DNA from: JALXCH01 sp964495805
GTDB taxonomy: Bacteria; Calditrichota; Calditrichia; RBG-13-44-9
Length of the DNA: 64,000 bases
NCBI GenBank assembly: GCA_964495805.1
Contig: CAZBWV010000052.1
Location: 23,337 to 87,336 of the forward strand
Direction: 5' to 3'
The notes beneath the pieces are model-generated. The model saw only the letters and a program-made list of their open reading frames with translations. It had not been told where the DNA came from and ran no database searches. Of this stretch, positions 25,088-34,964 are shown piece after piece. The translations under genes and the position numbers were made by a program. The stretch's first letter is position 1. Each line of letters opens with the position of its first letter.

Positions 25088-27250
25088 ATGACTGGATGGC
25101 GAACGGGAATCCTGGTTTTACTTTTGTTGATCGGGTTCAATACTTTTACCTGGACCCAGGTGAGTACCCCCAACCGCATACAGGCATTAAAAATAGAGCA
25201 ACCCATTCGGGTGGATGGCCTTTTGGACGAACCTGCCTGGCAGCAAGCCCAGCACATTTCCAATTTTACCCAGCGGGAGCTAAACGAAGGTCAGCCAGCC
25301 ACCGAACGCACTGAAGTGGCTATTGTGTACACGGAAAAAAATTTGTACATCGGGGTGTGGTGTTACGATGATGAGCCGGATCGGTTAATTGCCAAGAATA
25401 TGAAGCGGGATTTTCGCTATGGGATTGACGACAATTTCAAAATTATTTTAGATACTTATCACGATCGCCGCAATGGTTACTTATTCATCACCAATCCCAA
25501 TGGGGCACGTTACGATGCGCTGGTGCAGGATAACGGGCAATCCACCAATCAGGCCTGGGATGGAGTGTGGACGGTAAAGACGCGTCGAACCCGTGATGGG
25601 TGGTTTGCTGAGTTCGTTATTCCGTTCTCTACACTAAAATTCAGCACCGCACCGGAGCAGGTGTGGGGTGTCAACTTCGAACGGAACATTCGCCGGAAGC
25701 GGGAGCAGGTGTTATGGCAGGGTTGGTCGCGGGATTCCGAACTGGAACAGGTAGCGCGTGCCGGTGAGCTGGTGGGCATTCGTGGAATTAGCAGCGTGAG
25801 ATTGGTGGAGCTGAAGCCGTACGGAATTACCGGAATGCAATGGTACGACGACGGAACACACAGCGGAGTGGGACATGTGGGTGGCGATATCAACTACCTC
25901 ATCACTCCGACCATGAAGCTGAATCTGACCGCTAACACCGATTTCGCCCAGGTAGAATCGGATCGGATGCAGGTAAATCTGACCCGTTTTTCGCTGTTTT
26001 ATCCGGAAAAACGGGAGTTCTTTCTGGAAGGGCGAAACTATTTCGATTTCGGATTGGGACACAGCATTCAGCCATTTTACAGCCGCCGGATCGGTCTGGC
26101 GCCTGATCGTTCTACCATCCCCATTTTGTTGGGGGCCAGGTTGCTGGGCAAGGCGGGACACACCACCCTGGGGGGGATGAGCATCCAGACGGCGGAAAAA
26201 GACACTATCCCCACCACCAATTACACCGTTATGCGCTGGAAGCAGGACATCTGGCAGCAATCCAGTATCGGGCTGATCGGAGTGGGGAAGTTCGAACCCC
26301 ATCGCCAGAATGCGGTGTACGGAGCGGATTTCCTGTATTCCACCTCGGAGATGTTCGGGGACAAAACACTGGCCGTGGGCGGAGCACTGGCGCAGAGCTA
26401 TACTTCCGATCGGGTGCAGAAAACCGGCGTGGCACACCGCATCTTTCTGGATTTTCCTAACGATTTTATCGATTTCTCCACCATCTGGGACCGCGCCAGC
26501 GAAGGATTCAATCCTGAAGTAGGATATTTACGGCGCCACAGTTACCAGATGTTTATGGCAGACCTGCGAATTAAACCCCGACCGAAATTCTTACCCTTTG
26601 TTCAGAAGCTGGTATTCAAACCATTTGATTTTAACTACTACATCGATGACCAGACCCACCAATTGCAGTCGCTCTGGTCAGAATTCCGGCCGCTGGGTTT
26701 TACCCTGAAAAGCGGAGAATTCTTTGAAGGCAACATTCAAAGACGTGCTGAGGCGCTAACCGATACGTTCGAAATCCATGAAGGGGTACACATTGCCCCC
26801 GGAGAATACTGGTTTACTCGATATGAATTGCAATTTGCCACTTTTCGCGGTCGCCCGATATCCGCTTTTTTCTTTGTAAATTGGGGCGACTTTTACGATG
26901 GCTACCGAACGGAATGGTTTGTTCGGAGCACCTTCCAGATCAACAAACATCTCAGCATCAGTCCCGATGTCACCCAGAACATCATATCGCTTCCGGAGGG
27001 AAATTTTACCATCACCGAAATAGGCGGGCGAATTGATCTGGCCGTCAATCCCGACCTGTTTGGTTCCTTCTTCGGGCAGTGGAACAACGACGAAAACGAG
27101 GCATTGATTAACTTCCGGGTCAACTGGATTCCCACCCCGGGTACCAATTTCTATTTTGTGGTGAATCAGAGTATCGACACGGAAGGTTCCCGGATGAAGT
27201 TGACCAACACCACCGTGCTGACCAAGCTCATCTGGCGATTTGTGCTTTGA
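25088..27250 (+). CDS. DUF5916-family outer-membrane-type protein with CBM9-like domain
   Basis: 720-aa product with a signal peptide (residues about 1-23, ending near TWTQ), an N-terminal carbohydrate-binding-family-9-like domain (IRVDGLLDEPAWQQA near residue 39, and the aromatic/acidic FKIILDTYHDRRNGYLF segment) and a long C-terminal region rich in alternating beta strands with aromatic residues. This includes the FSLFYPEKREFFLEGRNYF signature of DUF5916 proteins. Such proteins are probably outer-membrane beta barrels of unknown substrate, common in Bacteroidota and relatives. ATG 25088 is chosen because GAGGAAAG lies 8 bases upstream; upstream TTG 25046 and ATG 25067 are less likely. The 3' end is convergent with recG, 42 bases away. 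Confidence 0.85.
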   Translation: MTGWRTGILVLLLLIGFNTFTWTQVSTPNRIQALKIEQPIRVDGLLDEPAWQQAQHISNFTQRELNEGQPATERTEVAIVYTEKNLYIGVWCYDDEPDRLIAKNMKRDFRYGIDDNFKIILDTYHDRRNGYLFITNPNGARYDALVQDNGQSTNQAWDGVWTVKTRRTRDGWFAEFVIPFSTLKFSTAPEQVWGVNFERNIRRKREQVLWQGWSRDSELEQVARAGELVGIRGISSVRLVELKPYGITGMQWYDDGTHSGVGHVGGDINYLITPTMKLNLTANTDFAQVESDRMQVNLTRFSLFYPEKREFFLEGRNYFDFGLGHSIQPFYSRRIGLAPDRSTIPILLGARLLGKAGHTTLGGMSIQTAEKDTIPTTNYTVMRWKQDIWQQSSIGLIGVGKFEPHRQNAVYGADFLYSTSEMFGDKTLAVGGALAQSYTSDRVQKTGVAHRIFLDFPNDFIDFSTIWDRASEGFNPEVGYLRRHSYQMFMADLRIKPRPKFLPFVQKLVFKPFDFNYYIDDQTHQLQSLWSEFRPLGFTLKSGEFFEGNIQRRAEALTDTFEIHEGVHIAPGEYWFTRYELQFATFRGRPISAFFFVNWGDFYDGYRTEWFVRSTFQINKHLSISPDVTQNIISLPEGNFTITEIGGRIDLAVNPDLFGSFFGQWNNDENEALINFRVNWIPTPGTNFYFVVNQSIDTEGSRMKLTNTTVLTKLIWRFVL

Positions 27251-27292
27251 CGGGAGCGCTTGGTAACAGGTTTTATTTTGTAGAAAGGTACT

Positions 27293-29380
27293 TCAGGAAA
27301 CGCCACCCAGGCGATATTTTTCGGCAAAATGTTTCTGGAAATAAGCGCGAATGCGCTGATGTTCCGGCAGGCGCAGGTGTGGGTCTTTTGCCACCAGCCG
27401 GAAAGCGTCCCTGCGGGCCGCCTGGATGATGTTCTGGTCGTGCACCAGATCGGCAAAGCGCAGGTCGGGTAAGCCGTGCTGGCGGGTACCAAAAAATTCA
27501 CCGCTGCCACGCAGGCGCATGTCCTCTTCGGCAATCAGAAAGCCGTCGGTGGTTCTCTCCATTAACTCCATACGCTGACGGGCAATTTCGTTAATGCGGG
27601 ATGGGGTTACCAGAATGCAGTAGGATTTTTTGGAACCCCGTCCCACTCGTCCACGCAACTGATGGAGCTGGCTCAGCCCGAATCGCTCCGCATGTTGAAT
27701 AAGCAAAACAGTGGCATTGGGCACGTCCACCCCCACTTCCACAACGGTGGTGCTAACCAGAATATCCACCTCACCCGATTTAAACCGTCGCATTACTGCC
27801 TCTTTTTCCGCATTGGGCATGCGTCCATGAAGCAGCGCCAGGTTGAATTCCGGAAAAACATGTTTGCTGAGCTGCTGGTAGCTCTCCACCGCTGCTTTTA
27901 AATCCATCTTCTCCGATTCTTCCACCAGCGGGTACACAATGTACACCTGTTCCTTCTGGCGCACTTTGTCGCGAATGAACTGGTAAATTTCCTTTAATTT
28001 TTCCTCCGTTCGCCAGACGGTGCGAATGGGCTGGCGTCCCGGAGGCATTTCGTCAATGACAGAGGTGTCCAGATCTCCGTACAGAGTCATGGCCAGAGTG
28101 CGGGGGATCGGGGTGGCGGTCATGACCAGCACATGGGGATTCCAGCCCTTCTGGATGAGCTCGCTGCGCTGGAGCACACCAAACCGATGCTGTTCGTCGA
28201 TAATGACCAGTCCTAAATTTCGGAATTCCACCGACTCCTGCACCAGAGCGTGTGTTCCGATCACCAGATCCACGGTGCCTTCCCGCAAGGCGGAATGGAT
28301 GGCTTCCTTTTCCGCTTTTTTCAGAGAACCAATGAGCAGGCGAACCCGGGTGGGCAAACCGTGCAACAGGTCGGTGATGTTCAGGTAGTGTTGTTCCGCT
28401 AAAATTTCGGTCGGTACCATGAAGGCCACCTGGTATCCGTTTTCGATGGCAATCAGGGCGGTAATCAGTGCCACCAGTGTTTTACCCGAGCCCACGTCTC
28501 CCTGAAGCAGGCGGTTCATCGGCCGACCGCTTTTTAAATCCTGATAGATTTCCCGCAGCACTTTGCGCTGAGCATTGGTGAGCTGGTAGGGGAGTTTGTC
28601 CAGCACTTTTCGGATGACCTCGCCGGTGGTTTTCATGGTAATGCCCTGCACCGGCGAACGCTGAAAGTGGTGGCGCAGTGCCATGATGAGCTGGAAGTAA
28701 AACAACTCCTCGTATTTGAGTCGGCGCATCGGTTGTTCCAGGTCCTGCAGAGTTTGCGGGAAGTGTAACCGGCGGTAGGCTTCGTTCCGGGGCAACAACC
28801 GATAGCGTTTGCAGATGGTTTCGGGAAGGTTCTCCGGAATGGAATCGCCGTACTTTTGCAGCGCATGGTGGATGATGCGCCGGAAACCGCGTGAGCTGAG
28901 GCCAGCGCGGGTCAGCTCCTGCGTGCTGGGGTATAGCGGAATAATCTGGCCGGTGTGCAGTTGTTCCCGCGATTCTTCGATGATGTCGAAATCCGGGTGC
29001 ACCATCTGCCAGCCGCGGAAAAAGCTAACCTTTCCGCTCAAAGCCACTTCCATGTGCGGTTTGAACAGCTTCTGAAAGTATTGCACTTGCTGGAACCACA
29101 CCGCATCCAGAATCCCTTTCCCGTCGTAAATACGCACCACCAGTCGCGGACGACGGCCATGCTTTACCAATTCCACCGAAAGCACCCGACCGATCACAGT
29201 GGTTTCCTGTTCTATGGTTAACTGATTCAGTGGGGTGATGGTACGGCGGTCCAGGTAACGCCGTGGAATATGGTTGAGCAGGTCCTGCACGGTGGCAATG
29301 CCGTGTTTTTTCAGCACTTTTGCCCGTGCTTCGCCTACCCCTTTCACAAACTGAACGTCAATTTCGTCGGTTGGTTGCAT
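27293..29380 (-). CDS. recG: ATP-dependent DNA helicase RecG
   Basis: Branch-migrating helicase that remodels stalled replication forks and Holliday junctions. The 695-aa product has the N-terminal wedge/OB domain, Walker A motif GDVGSGKTLVA (about residue 294), DEQH box (VIIDEQHRFG), the motif-III TATPIPRTLAM, and the C-terminal helicase domain with QLRGRVGRGSKKSYC. ATG start at 29380. It is the last gene of a - strand operon lysS-permease-ATPase-recG (67 bases after the ATPase). No clear terminator was found in the 42-base gap to the convergent upstream gene. Confidence 0.97.
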   Translation of the reverse strand: MQPTDEIDVQFVKGVGEARAKVLKKHGIATVQDLLNHIPRRYLDRRTITPLNQLTIEQETTVIGRVLSVELVKHGRRPRLVVRIYDGKGILDAVWFQQVQYFQKLFKPHMEVALSGKVSFFRGWQMVHPDFDIIEESREQLHTGQIIPLYPSTQELTRAGLSSRGFRRIIHHALQKYGDSIPENLPETICKRYRLLPRNEAYRRLHFPQTLQDLEQPMRRLKYEELFYFQLIMALRHHFQRSPVQGITMKTTGEVIRKVLDKLPYQLTNAQRKVLREIYQDLKSGRPMNRLLQGDVGSGKTLVALITALIAIENGYQVAFMVPTEILAEQHYLNITDLLHGLPTRVRLLIGSLKKAEKEAIHSALREGTVDLVIGTHALVQESVEFRNLGLVIIDEQHRFGVLQRSELIQKGWNPHVLVMTATPIPRTLAMTLYGDLDTSVIDEMPPGRQPIRTVWRTEEKLKEIYQFIRDKVRQKEQVYIVYPLVEESEKMDLKAAVESYQQLSKHVFPEFNLALLHGRMPNAEKEAVMRRFKSGEVDILVSTTVVEVGVDVPNATVLLIQHAERFGLSQLHQLRGRVGRGSKKSYCILVTPSRINEIARQRMELMERTTDGFLIAEEDMRLRGSGEFFGTRQHGLPDLRFADLVHDQNIIQAARRDAFRLVAKDPHLRLPEHQRIRAYFQKHFAEKYRLGGVS

Positions 29381-29447
29381 CGATTTGATTGAATGGATTG
29401 TTGATTAAGAACTCCGTTTGAACAACGCGGTTGTCGGAAATTCCCGA

Positions 29448-30161
29448 TTATCGGGAGCGTCGGGAATTGGTGCTTTCCCGTTCAATGAAACCGTCTAACA
29501 GGTGAATCACCCGGTCGGCTTGTTCGGCAAACATCTCGTTGTGCGTTACGATGACGAAGGTTTGCTGATATTTACGGTTCAGTTCCAGAATCAGGTCGAA
29601 CAGAGCGTGGCTGTTGCGGCTGTCCAGGTTACCGGTGGGTTCATCGGCAAAAACAATTTGCGGGCGATTCATCAGTGCCCGGGCAACCGCCACCCGCTGT
29701 AATTCGCCTCCGGAAAGCTGAGACGGACGGTGGTTTAAGCGTTCGGAAAGTCCCACTTCAGCCAGCAACTCCCGGGCGCGATCGGTCTCCTGTTTCCAAT
29801 CGGAACCGGCAATCATTCGGGGAATCAGCACATTCTCCAGCGCAGTAAATTCCGGTAGTAAGTAATGGAACTGGAATACGAAACCAATGTGCCGATTGCG
29901 GAAGGCATCGATTTCCAGTGGTTTCATTCGGGAAATATCTTTGCCATCAATTTGCAGGCTACCTTCGGTCGGTCGATCCAGCGTTCCTAAAATGTGCAGC
30001 AGAGTACTTTTTCCCACTCCCGATGGTCCCATAATGACCATAATTTCGCCTCGCCGAATGTCCAGATCGATGCCTTTGAGCACTTCCAGAATCTCCGGTC
30101 CGGAGCGGTAGTGTTTTTTAATTCCCCGTGCCGTCAGTAAAATGTCCGAATTGGATGCCAT
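29448..30161 (-). CDS. lolD: ABC transporter ATPase, LolD type
   Basis: 237-aa ATPase with Walker A GPSGVGKSTLL, Q-loop, signature LSGGELQRVAVARAL, Walker B IVFADEPTGNLD and the switch His in VTHNE. It belongs to the MacB/LolD/FtsE subfamily. The neighbouring permease (62 bases upstream) is LolC/E-like, so the pair most likely extracts lipoproteins from the inner membrane for transfer to the outer membrane, consistent with a diderm cell that makes lipoproteins such as the TPR protein at 58821. LolA and LolB genes are not in the window; MacB-like export of other substrates is the alternative. Confidence 0.88.
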   Translation of the reverse strand: MASNSDILLTARGIKKHYRSGPEILEVLKGIDLDIRRGEIMVIMGPSGVGKSTLLHILGTLDRPTEGSLQIDGKDISRMKPLEIDAFRNRHIGFVFQFHYLLPEFTALENVLIPRMIAGSDWKQETDRARELLAEVGLSERLNHRPSQLSGGELQRVAVARALMNRPQIVFADEPTGNLDSRNSHALFDLILELNRKYQQTFVIVTHNEMFAEQADRVIHLLDGFIERESTNSRRSR

Positions 30162-30223
30162 GATGTAACTGTTGTTTCCCCGATAATTGGTTGATTTTCT
30201 GTTTGTACTATTTGAACATGTTT

Positions 30224-31465
30224 TTATTCATTACGAATTGCTTCCACCGGTTCCAGACGGGAAGCTTTGTATGCCGGATACACCGATGCGGCCAGACACA
30301 GTAAAATGGCTGCCACGCCAATGGCGACAAAATCGAACAGGTGCATTTGCATGGGGAGTTTGTCAATTAAATACACATCGGAGGGTAACCGGATAAGGCC
30401 GAATTTTTCCTGAACATAGCAAACGGTAAAGCCAATCAGGCTCCCCAGGCCGGTTCCCAGAATACCCACAATGGTTCCCTCCAGCAGAAAGATGCGCATG
30501 ATGCTCTGGGAAGTAGCGCCCATGCTTTTCAGAATACCAATTTCGCGGGTTTTTTCCATGACGATCATGATGAGAGAGCTGACGATGTTAAACGCCGCCA
30601 CCATGATGATGAGGCTGAGTACCAGAAAAGCGCCCCATTTTTCGATGGTCATCCAGCTATACAGGCTGCGGTTAAGCTCGAACCAGGTGCGTGCCACAAA
30701 AGGATATCCGCCTAATTTTTTCTCGATGACAGGAGCAATTTTCCCGGCCAGGCTGTAATCGTCCAGCTTCACTTCAATCCAGGAGACGGTATGGGGCATA
30801 TGGAAGAGCTTTTGTCCTGCTTCGAGTGAGATGTACGCCATCACTTTATCGTATTCGTAAAAGCCGATTTCGCTGATACCGGTAACCACAAACTGTTTTA
30901 CCCGCGGTGCGGAAAGCACACTGGCGTCCTGTGGAAGAATAAACAGGGTGACAATGTGCCCGGGAGTAAAGATGAACAGGTTTTCGGCCAGGTAACGTCC
31001 TAACACAATGCCCGGTAGCGTGCGCCCGTCTTCAGTGGTCACCATTCCCAGGTTGAACTCGCCCGCCACAATGCTGTTGGGCAAATCGCTGACCTGTCCG
31101 ATGGTGGCCGGGTCCAGGGCGCGGATAGCGCAGGGCTGGTTGTTGTCTTTGGAACGGATGACCCCTTCCCGTACGATCACCGGCGAAGCGCCCACCACAT
31201 GGGGAATCCGCCGGATGGTGTCCGCAATGGCCTGATAGTTCTCGATGCCTTTGACGTAAAATTTCCGCACCTGGATGTGGGCATCGGCGTTGATGAGCCG
31301 GGTCCGTACTTCGTTTTCGAATCCGTTGAAGGAAGAGAGCACAATGTCCAGAGCGGCCACACCAATGAGCACCCCGACGATGGACACATAGGTGATGATG
31401 GAGATAAATCCGGTTTTGCGCTTGGATTTAAAATATCGTTTGGCAACAAAAAATTCAAATTTCAT
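30224..31465 (-). CDS. ABC transporter permease, LolC/LolE family
   Basis: 413-aa inner-membrane protein with one N-terminal TM helix (about residues 20-42), a large periplasmic MacB-like domain and three TM helices in the C-terminal third (after residue 280), the FtsX/LolCE topology. N-terminal FFVAKRYFKSKRKTGFISI and the C-terminal ASRLEPVEAIRNE are typical of LolC/E. Only one permease gene is present, so a homodimer (LolF-like situation) is probable. Located between lysS and lolD, as in several FCB genomes. Confidence 0.88.
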   Translation of the reverse strand: MKFEFFVAKRYFKSKRKTGFISIITYVSIVGVLIGVAALDIVLSSFNGFENEVRTRLINADAHIQVRKFYVKGIENYQAIADTIRRIPHVVGASPVIVREGVIRSKDNNQPCAIRALDPATIGQVSDLPNSIVAGEFNLGMVTTEDGRTLPGIVLGRYLAENLFIFTPGHIVTLFILPQDASVLSAPRVKQFVVTGISEIGFYEYDKVMAYISLEAGQKLFHMPHTVSWIEVKLDDYSLAGKIAPVIEKKLGGYPFVARTWFELNRSLYSWMTIEKWGAFLVLSLIIMVAAFNIVSSLIMIVMEKTREIGILKSMGATSQSIMRIFLLEGTIVGILGTGLGSLIGFTVCYVQEKFGLIRLPSDVYLIDKLPMQMHLFDFVAIGVAAILLCLAASVYPAYKASRLEPVEAIRNE

Positions 31466-31518
31466 AACGTATGGGCTTTTGATTGTTCATGGAGTTTTTG
31501 CCCTGAGGGAAGCTTCCC

Positions 31519-33009
31519 TCACCGTTCGGGTCGCATGTGCGGGAACAGGATCACATCCCGGATGGATGGCTGATTGGTTAGCAGCATCACCAGTCGATCG
31601 ATTCCCACACCCAGACCGGCAGTGGGGGGCATTCCGTATTCCAGCGCGCGCAGAAAATCCTCGTCCAGCATCTGGGCTTCTTCGTCTCCTTTCGCACGCA
31701 GTTCCATCTGCGCTTCAAATCGTTCCCGCTGATCCAGCGGATCGTTCAATTCACTAAATGCATTCCCGATTTCCTTGCCGGCAATGATCGGTTCAAACCG
31801 TTCCACCAGCCGCGGATTTTTCCGGTGTTTTTTCGCCAGCGGAGACATTTCCAGCGGGTAGTCAATCACAAATGTAGGTTGAATTAATTTTGGTTCGACA
31901 AACTCGCCAAACACCTCATCGATGATTTTGCCCGCGCCCCAGGCGTCTTCCACCGGAATTCCCAGATCTTCCGCCGCCTTGCGCAATTCTTCCTCACTCA
32001 TCCCCGCCATGTTGACTCCGGTAAATTCCCGAATGCCCTCAAACAGCGGCAACCGCCGCCAGGGAGGCGTCAGGTCAATCATCTCCCCCTGATACTCAAT
32101 TTTCATCGTTCCCAGAACCTTTTGGGCCACCGTGGAAATCATCGTCTCGGTGAATTCCATCATCCAGTAGTAATCCCTGTACGCCACATACAATTCCACC
32201 TGAGTAAACTCCGGATTATGAAACCGATCCATGCCCTCGTTGCGGAAATCTTTGGCGAATTCGTACACACCTTCCAGCCCGCCTACTACCAGGCGCTTCA
32301 AATACAGTTCGTTGGCAATACGCAGGTAGAGCTTCATGTCCAGCGCATGATGATGGGTAACAAACGGGCGGGCAGTGGCTCCGCCATACAGCGGTTGCAG
32401 GATGGGTGTTTCCACTTCTAACAGATCGTGGGCATTCAGGAAATCCCGAATGGCAGTAATAATTCGCGAGCGTTTAATGAACACCTCCCGCACTTCCGGA
32501 TTAACGATTAAATCCACGTAGCGCTGGCGGTAGCGCAGTTCTTTATCGGAAAACGGATCGTACACAATCTTCTTGCCATCCACCACCTTTTCCTTCACGA
32601 TGGGCAGGGGACGCAGGGATTTGGTGAGCACTTCCAGCTTTTCGGCAAACACGGTAATTTCGCCGGTACGGGTTTTAAACACCTTACCGGTAATTCCTAC
32701 AATATCGCCAATATCTAACAGCTTGTAAATTTCAAACGTTTTCTCACCCACCACATCCTTTTTCAGGTAAATCTGGATGCGTCCGTACATATCCTGGATG
32801 TGGAAGAAAGCAGCTTTTCCCATGCGGCGGTTGGACATAATCCGTCCTGCTACGGAAACTTCCTGTTCTTCCAGAGTGTCGAAATTCTCTAAAATCTGCC
32901 GGGAAGTGTGCGTGCGGTTAAACGAATAGGGATAGGGATTCACACCCAATTCGCGCAACTTCTGCAATTTCTCGCGCCGTTGTAAAATCAATTGATTGAG
33001 TTCTTCCAC
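31519..33009 (-). CDS. lysS: Lysyl-tRNA synthetase, class II
   Basis: Charges tRNA-Lys. The 496-aa protein has the N-terminal OB-fold anticodon-binding domain (about residues 55-145) and the class II catalytic core with motif 2 (FRNEGMDRFHNPEFTQVE) and motif 3 (GLGVGIDRLVMLLT). The start is GTG at 33009, with CAGGAG about 10 bases upstream. It begins a - strand operon running into a LolC/E permease, lolD and recG. A consensus FCB promoter lies 43-73 bases upstream. Confidence 0.97.
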   Translation of the reverse strand: MEELNQLILQRREKLQKLRELGVNPYPYSFNRTHTSRQILENFDTLEEQEVSVAGRIMSNRRMGKAAFFHIQDMYGRIQIYLKKDVVGEKTFEIYKLLDIGDIVGITGKVFKTRTGEITVFAEKLEVLTKSLRPLPIVKEKVVDGKKIVYDPFSDKELRYRQRYVDLIVNPEVREVFIKRSRIITAIRDFLNAHDLLEVETPILQPLYGGATARPFVTHHHALDMKLYLRIANELYLKRLVVGGLEGVYEFAKDFRNEGMDRFHNPEFTQVELYVAYRDYYWMMEFTETMISTVAQKVLGTMKIEYQGEMIDLTPPWRRLPLFEGIREFTGVNMAGMSEEELRKAAEDLGIPVEDAWGAGKIIDEVFGEFVEPKLIQPTFVIDYPLEMSPLAKKHRKNPRLVERFEPIIAGKEIGNAFSELNDPLDQRERFEAQMELRAKGDEEAQMLDEDFLRALEYGMPPTAGLGVGIDRLVMLLTNQPSIRDVILFPHMRPER

Positions 33010-33051
33010 GCTTGATGACTCCTGTTTTTCCTCACCTGTTCAAATCAGCCT

Positions 33052-33082
33052 CAAACTTACGGAAAATTCAGTATTTACACAA
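33052..33082 (-). promoter_or_regulatory. FCB-type promoter of the lysS operon
   Basis: On the - strand, TTG (33082-33080), 20 bases, then TAAGTTTG (33059-33052), an exact match to TAnnTTTG. It lies 43 bases before the lysS GTG, leaving room for the ribosome-binding site. Confidence 0.65.
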
Positions 33083-33209
33083 GGCAGGAGTGAAATAGGT
33101 AATGGGAAAATGTGTGGGATGGAAGTCACGGTGGGTCTGTTATCACAGGTTGGTTTATGGGGGTAGAATTGGAAGGCTTCCTGGCTTTATTGAATTAACT
33201 GAAATTTGC

Positions 33210-33240
33210 TTGACATATGTTTATAGAAACCGTAAATTTT
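33210..33240 (+). promoter_or_regulatory. Candidate promoter of the chemosensory operon
   Basis: TTG (33210-33212, part of TTGACA), 20 bases, then TAAATTTT (33233-33240). It is about 110 bases before the GTG of the first gene, whose ribosome-binding sequence is AAGGAG at 33337-33342. Confidence 0.55.
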
Positions 33241-33348
33241 TTTGAAATTAAATATAAGATATTTAAAAAATTAAAGATATGTCGGTTTCCAGCCGATAAT
33301 TACCAAAATGTAGATTATCGAAAAAAAATATAAAATAAGGAGTCCATC

Positions 33349-34563
33349 GTGAGCCGGGTGTATGTTCGATCAGACCAATTGGTTGAAAAAATTTACGACA
33401 TCCAATTGCTTATTCCGGAATGGAAAGTTCTTTTTGCATTAGATGGCAAAATGGATGTTCCCGAATTAGCTTCTTTCCTGGAAATTGACCAGTCCGAAGT
33501 ACAGAAGGCATTACAGCACCTTTCCGAGCTGGAACTGGTTCTGGCCCCGGAAGAGGAAGGGCTGGAAGAGGAAATTACCGAAGAATTGTTTATGGAAGAA
33601 GAAAAAGTTCCCGGGGAACAGACCGAAACACCAGAGGCGCCTTCCGAAACTCAGGAAGAAGTTGCTGAAGCAGCGCAGGAGGAGGAACCTGTCGAATCGG
33701 TAGAGGAACAGTTTGGTGCCCAGCTGGAAGAGCAACTGGTTGAAGGGGGTGAGGTCCCGGAAAAGGAACTGGAAGAGCAAATGGAAGAAGCATTAGATGA
33801 AGCGCTTCAGGAAGAATCCGAAGTCCCCTCGGAAATGGAAGAAACTTCCGATCTGGAGGAAGCGCTTGAGGGGATGGAAGAACTCAAAATGGAAGAAGAA
33901 GATGAGAAAAAAGAAGGTGAAGAGGATTTAGATCAACTGATTAACGACCTTTTGAAGGAAGAGGAAGAAGGCGAGGAATCGCCCATCGAGGAAAAGCTGG
34001 AAGCACTGACTGCCGAAGAGGAAGTGGAAACCACCGAAGAAGAAGTGGAGGAAGCGGAAGAAGAGTTTGAATTAGGCGATATTTTCGAGACGGAAATGAA
34101 AGAAACTGAGCAGTCCCTGGAAGAAATGCTGGAAACCATGGAAGCGGAGGAAGAGAAGGAAGATGTGGAAGAACCGCCGATCGCTCCGCCTAAAGAGGAA
34201 GTCGGTCAAAAAACCATTCTGGTGGTGGACGACAGCGTGGTGATTCGCAAAATGGTGGAAATTGCGCTGGAAAACGAAAACTATCAGATCGTTTCCGTGG
34301 GAACCGGCAAAGAAGCACTCTCCTACATGGACGAAACCACCCCCGACCTGGTCATTCTGGACATCATGCTTCCCGATGTGAACGGACTGGATATTCTGAA
34401 AGTGATTAAATCCAGCAAAAACATTCCTGTTGTGATGCTCTCGGCCAAGGACACCCCACGGGAAACCAGTAAAGCCAAAGAATTAGGTGCAGACGATTTT
34501 ATCCCCAAACCGTTTAAAGACGAAGAATTAATCGCCAAAATTCATGAACTGATAGGAGAGTAA
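33349..34563 (+). CDS. Response regulator with N-terminal unknown domain and long acidic linker
   Basis: 404-aa protein. Residues 1 to about 68 form a predicted helical/winged-helix-like segment (YVRSDQLVEKIYDIQLLIPE) similar in style to DUF4388-like domains. About 215 residues of Glu-rich low-complexity sequence follow, and then a full receiver domain (about 286-404) with the acidic pair in LVVDDSVVIRK, phospho-acceptor D338 (LVILDIMLP), the Thr/Ser position in VVMLSAK and the conserved Lys of IPKPF. There is no output domain after the receiver. GTG start behind AAGGAG. It opens an operon with a second receiver, CheW, a chemoreceptor and a CheA hybrid, so it is a probable PilG-like output of that pathway. 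What the N-terminal domain binds is unknown. Confidence 0.85.
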   Translation: MSRVYVRSDQLVEKIYDIQLLIPEWKVLFALDGKMDVPELASFLEIDQSEVQKALQHLSELELVLAPEEEGLEEEITEELFMEEEKVPGEQTETPEAPSETQEEVAEAAQEEEPVESVEEQFGAQLEEQLVEGGEVPEKELEEQMEEALDEALQEESEVPSEMEETSDLEEALEGMEELKMEEEDEKKEGEEDLDQLINDLLKEEEEGEESPIEEKLEALTAEEEVETTEEEVEEAEEEFELGDIFETEMKETEQSLEEMLETMEAEEEKEDVEEPPIAPPKEEVGQKTILVVDDSVVIRKMVEIALENENYQIVSVGTGKEALSYMDETTPDLVILDIMLPDVNGLDILKVIKSSKNIPVVMLSAKDTPRETSKAKELGADDFIPKPFKDEELIAKIHELIGE

Positions 34564-34574
34564 GGGCTGGTACG

Positions 34575-34964
34575 ATGGCAAAAATTTTATTAGTGGACGA
34601 TAGTCTGACCGACCGTACTCTTTTACGCAAAATTTTAGAATCCCGCAATTATCAGATTCTGGAAGTGGAGCAGAGCGAGTTTGTGGTGGAACTGGTACGC
34701 AAAGAAAAACCGGATTTGATTTTGCTGGATATTGTCATGCCCGGAGTAAACGGGTACGAAATCTGCCGTCATTTAAAGCGTTCCGAGGACACCCAGTCCA
34801 TTCCCATTGTGTTTATTTCCTCCCGTGCCGAAGCGAGTGACATTTACTGGGGTAAACTTCAGGGAGCAGATGAATACCTGACCAAACCCATTGACCCTCA
34901 GGTTCTGTTCGATGTGGTGGAAAGGATGCTCAGCCAAAGCCAGGATGTGAACATTTATGGATAA
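34575..34964 (+). CDS. Stand-alone response regulator receiver (CheY/PilH type)
   Basis: 129 aa consisting only of a receiver domain: acidic pair in ILLVDDSLTDR, phospho-acceptor D52 (LILLDIVMPG), Ser in FISSRAE and Lys in LTKPIDPQ. It lies 11 bases after the previous regulator and overlaps cheW by 8 bases. In Pil-Chp systems two such receivers (PilG and PilH) are phosphorylated by one kinase, one signalling and one acting as phosphate sink; which is which here cannot be told. Confidence 0.9.
   Translation: MAKILLVDDSLTDRTLLRKILESRNYQILEVEQSEFVVELVRKEKPDLILLDIVMPGVNGYEICRHLKRSEDTQSIPIVFISSRAEASDIYWGKLQGADEYLTKPIDPQVLFDVVERMLSQSQDVNIYG

Larger units (their letters stand above)
33010..33348. 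other. Divergent intergenic region between lysS and the chemosensory operon
   Basis: No gene is seen. It contains the lysS promoter on - and a candidate promoter on + (33210-33240). The central part is AT-rich. Confidence 0.6.
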
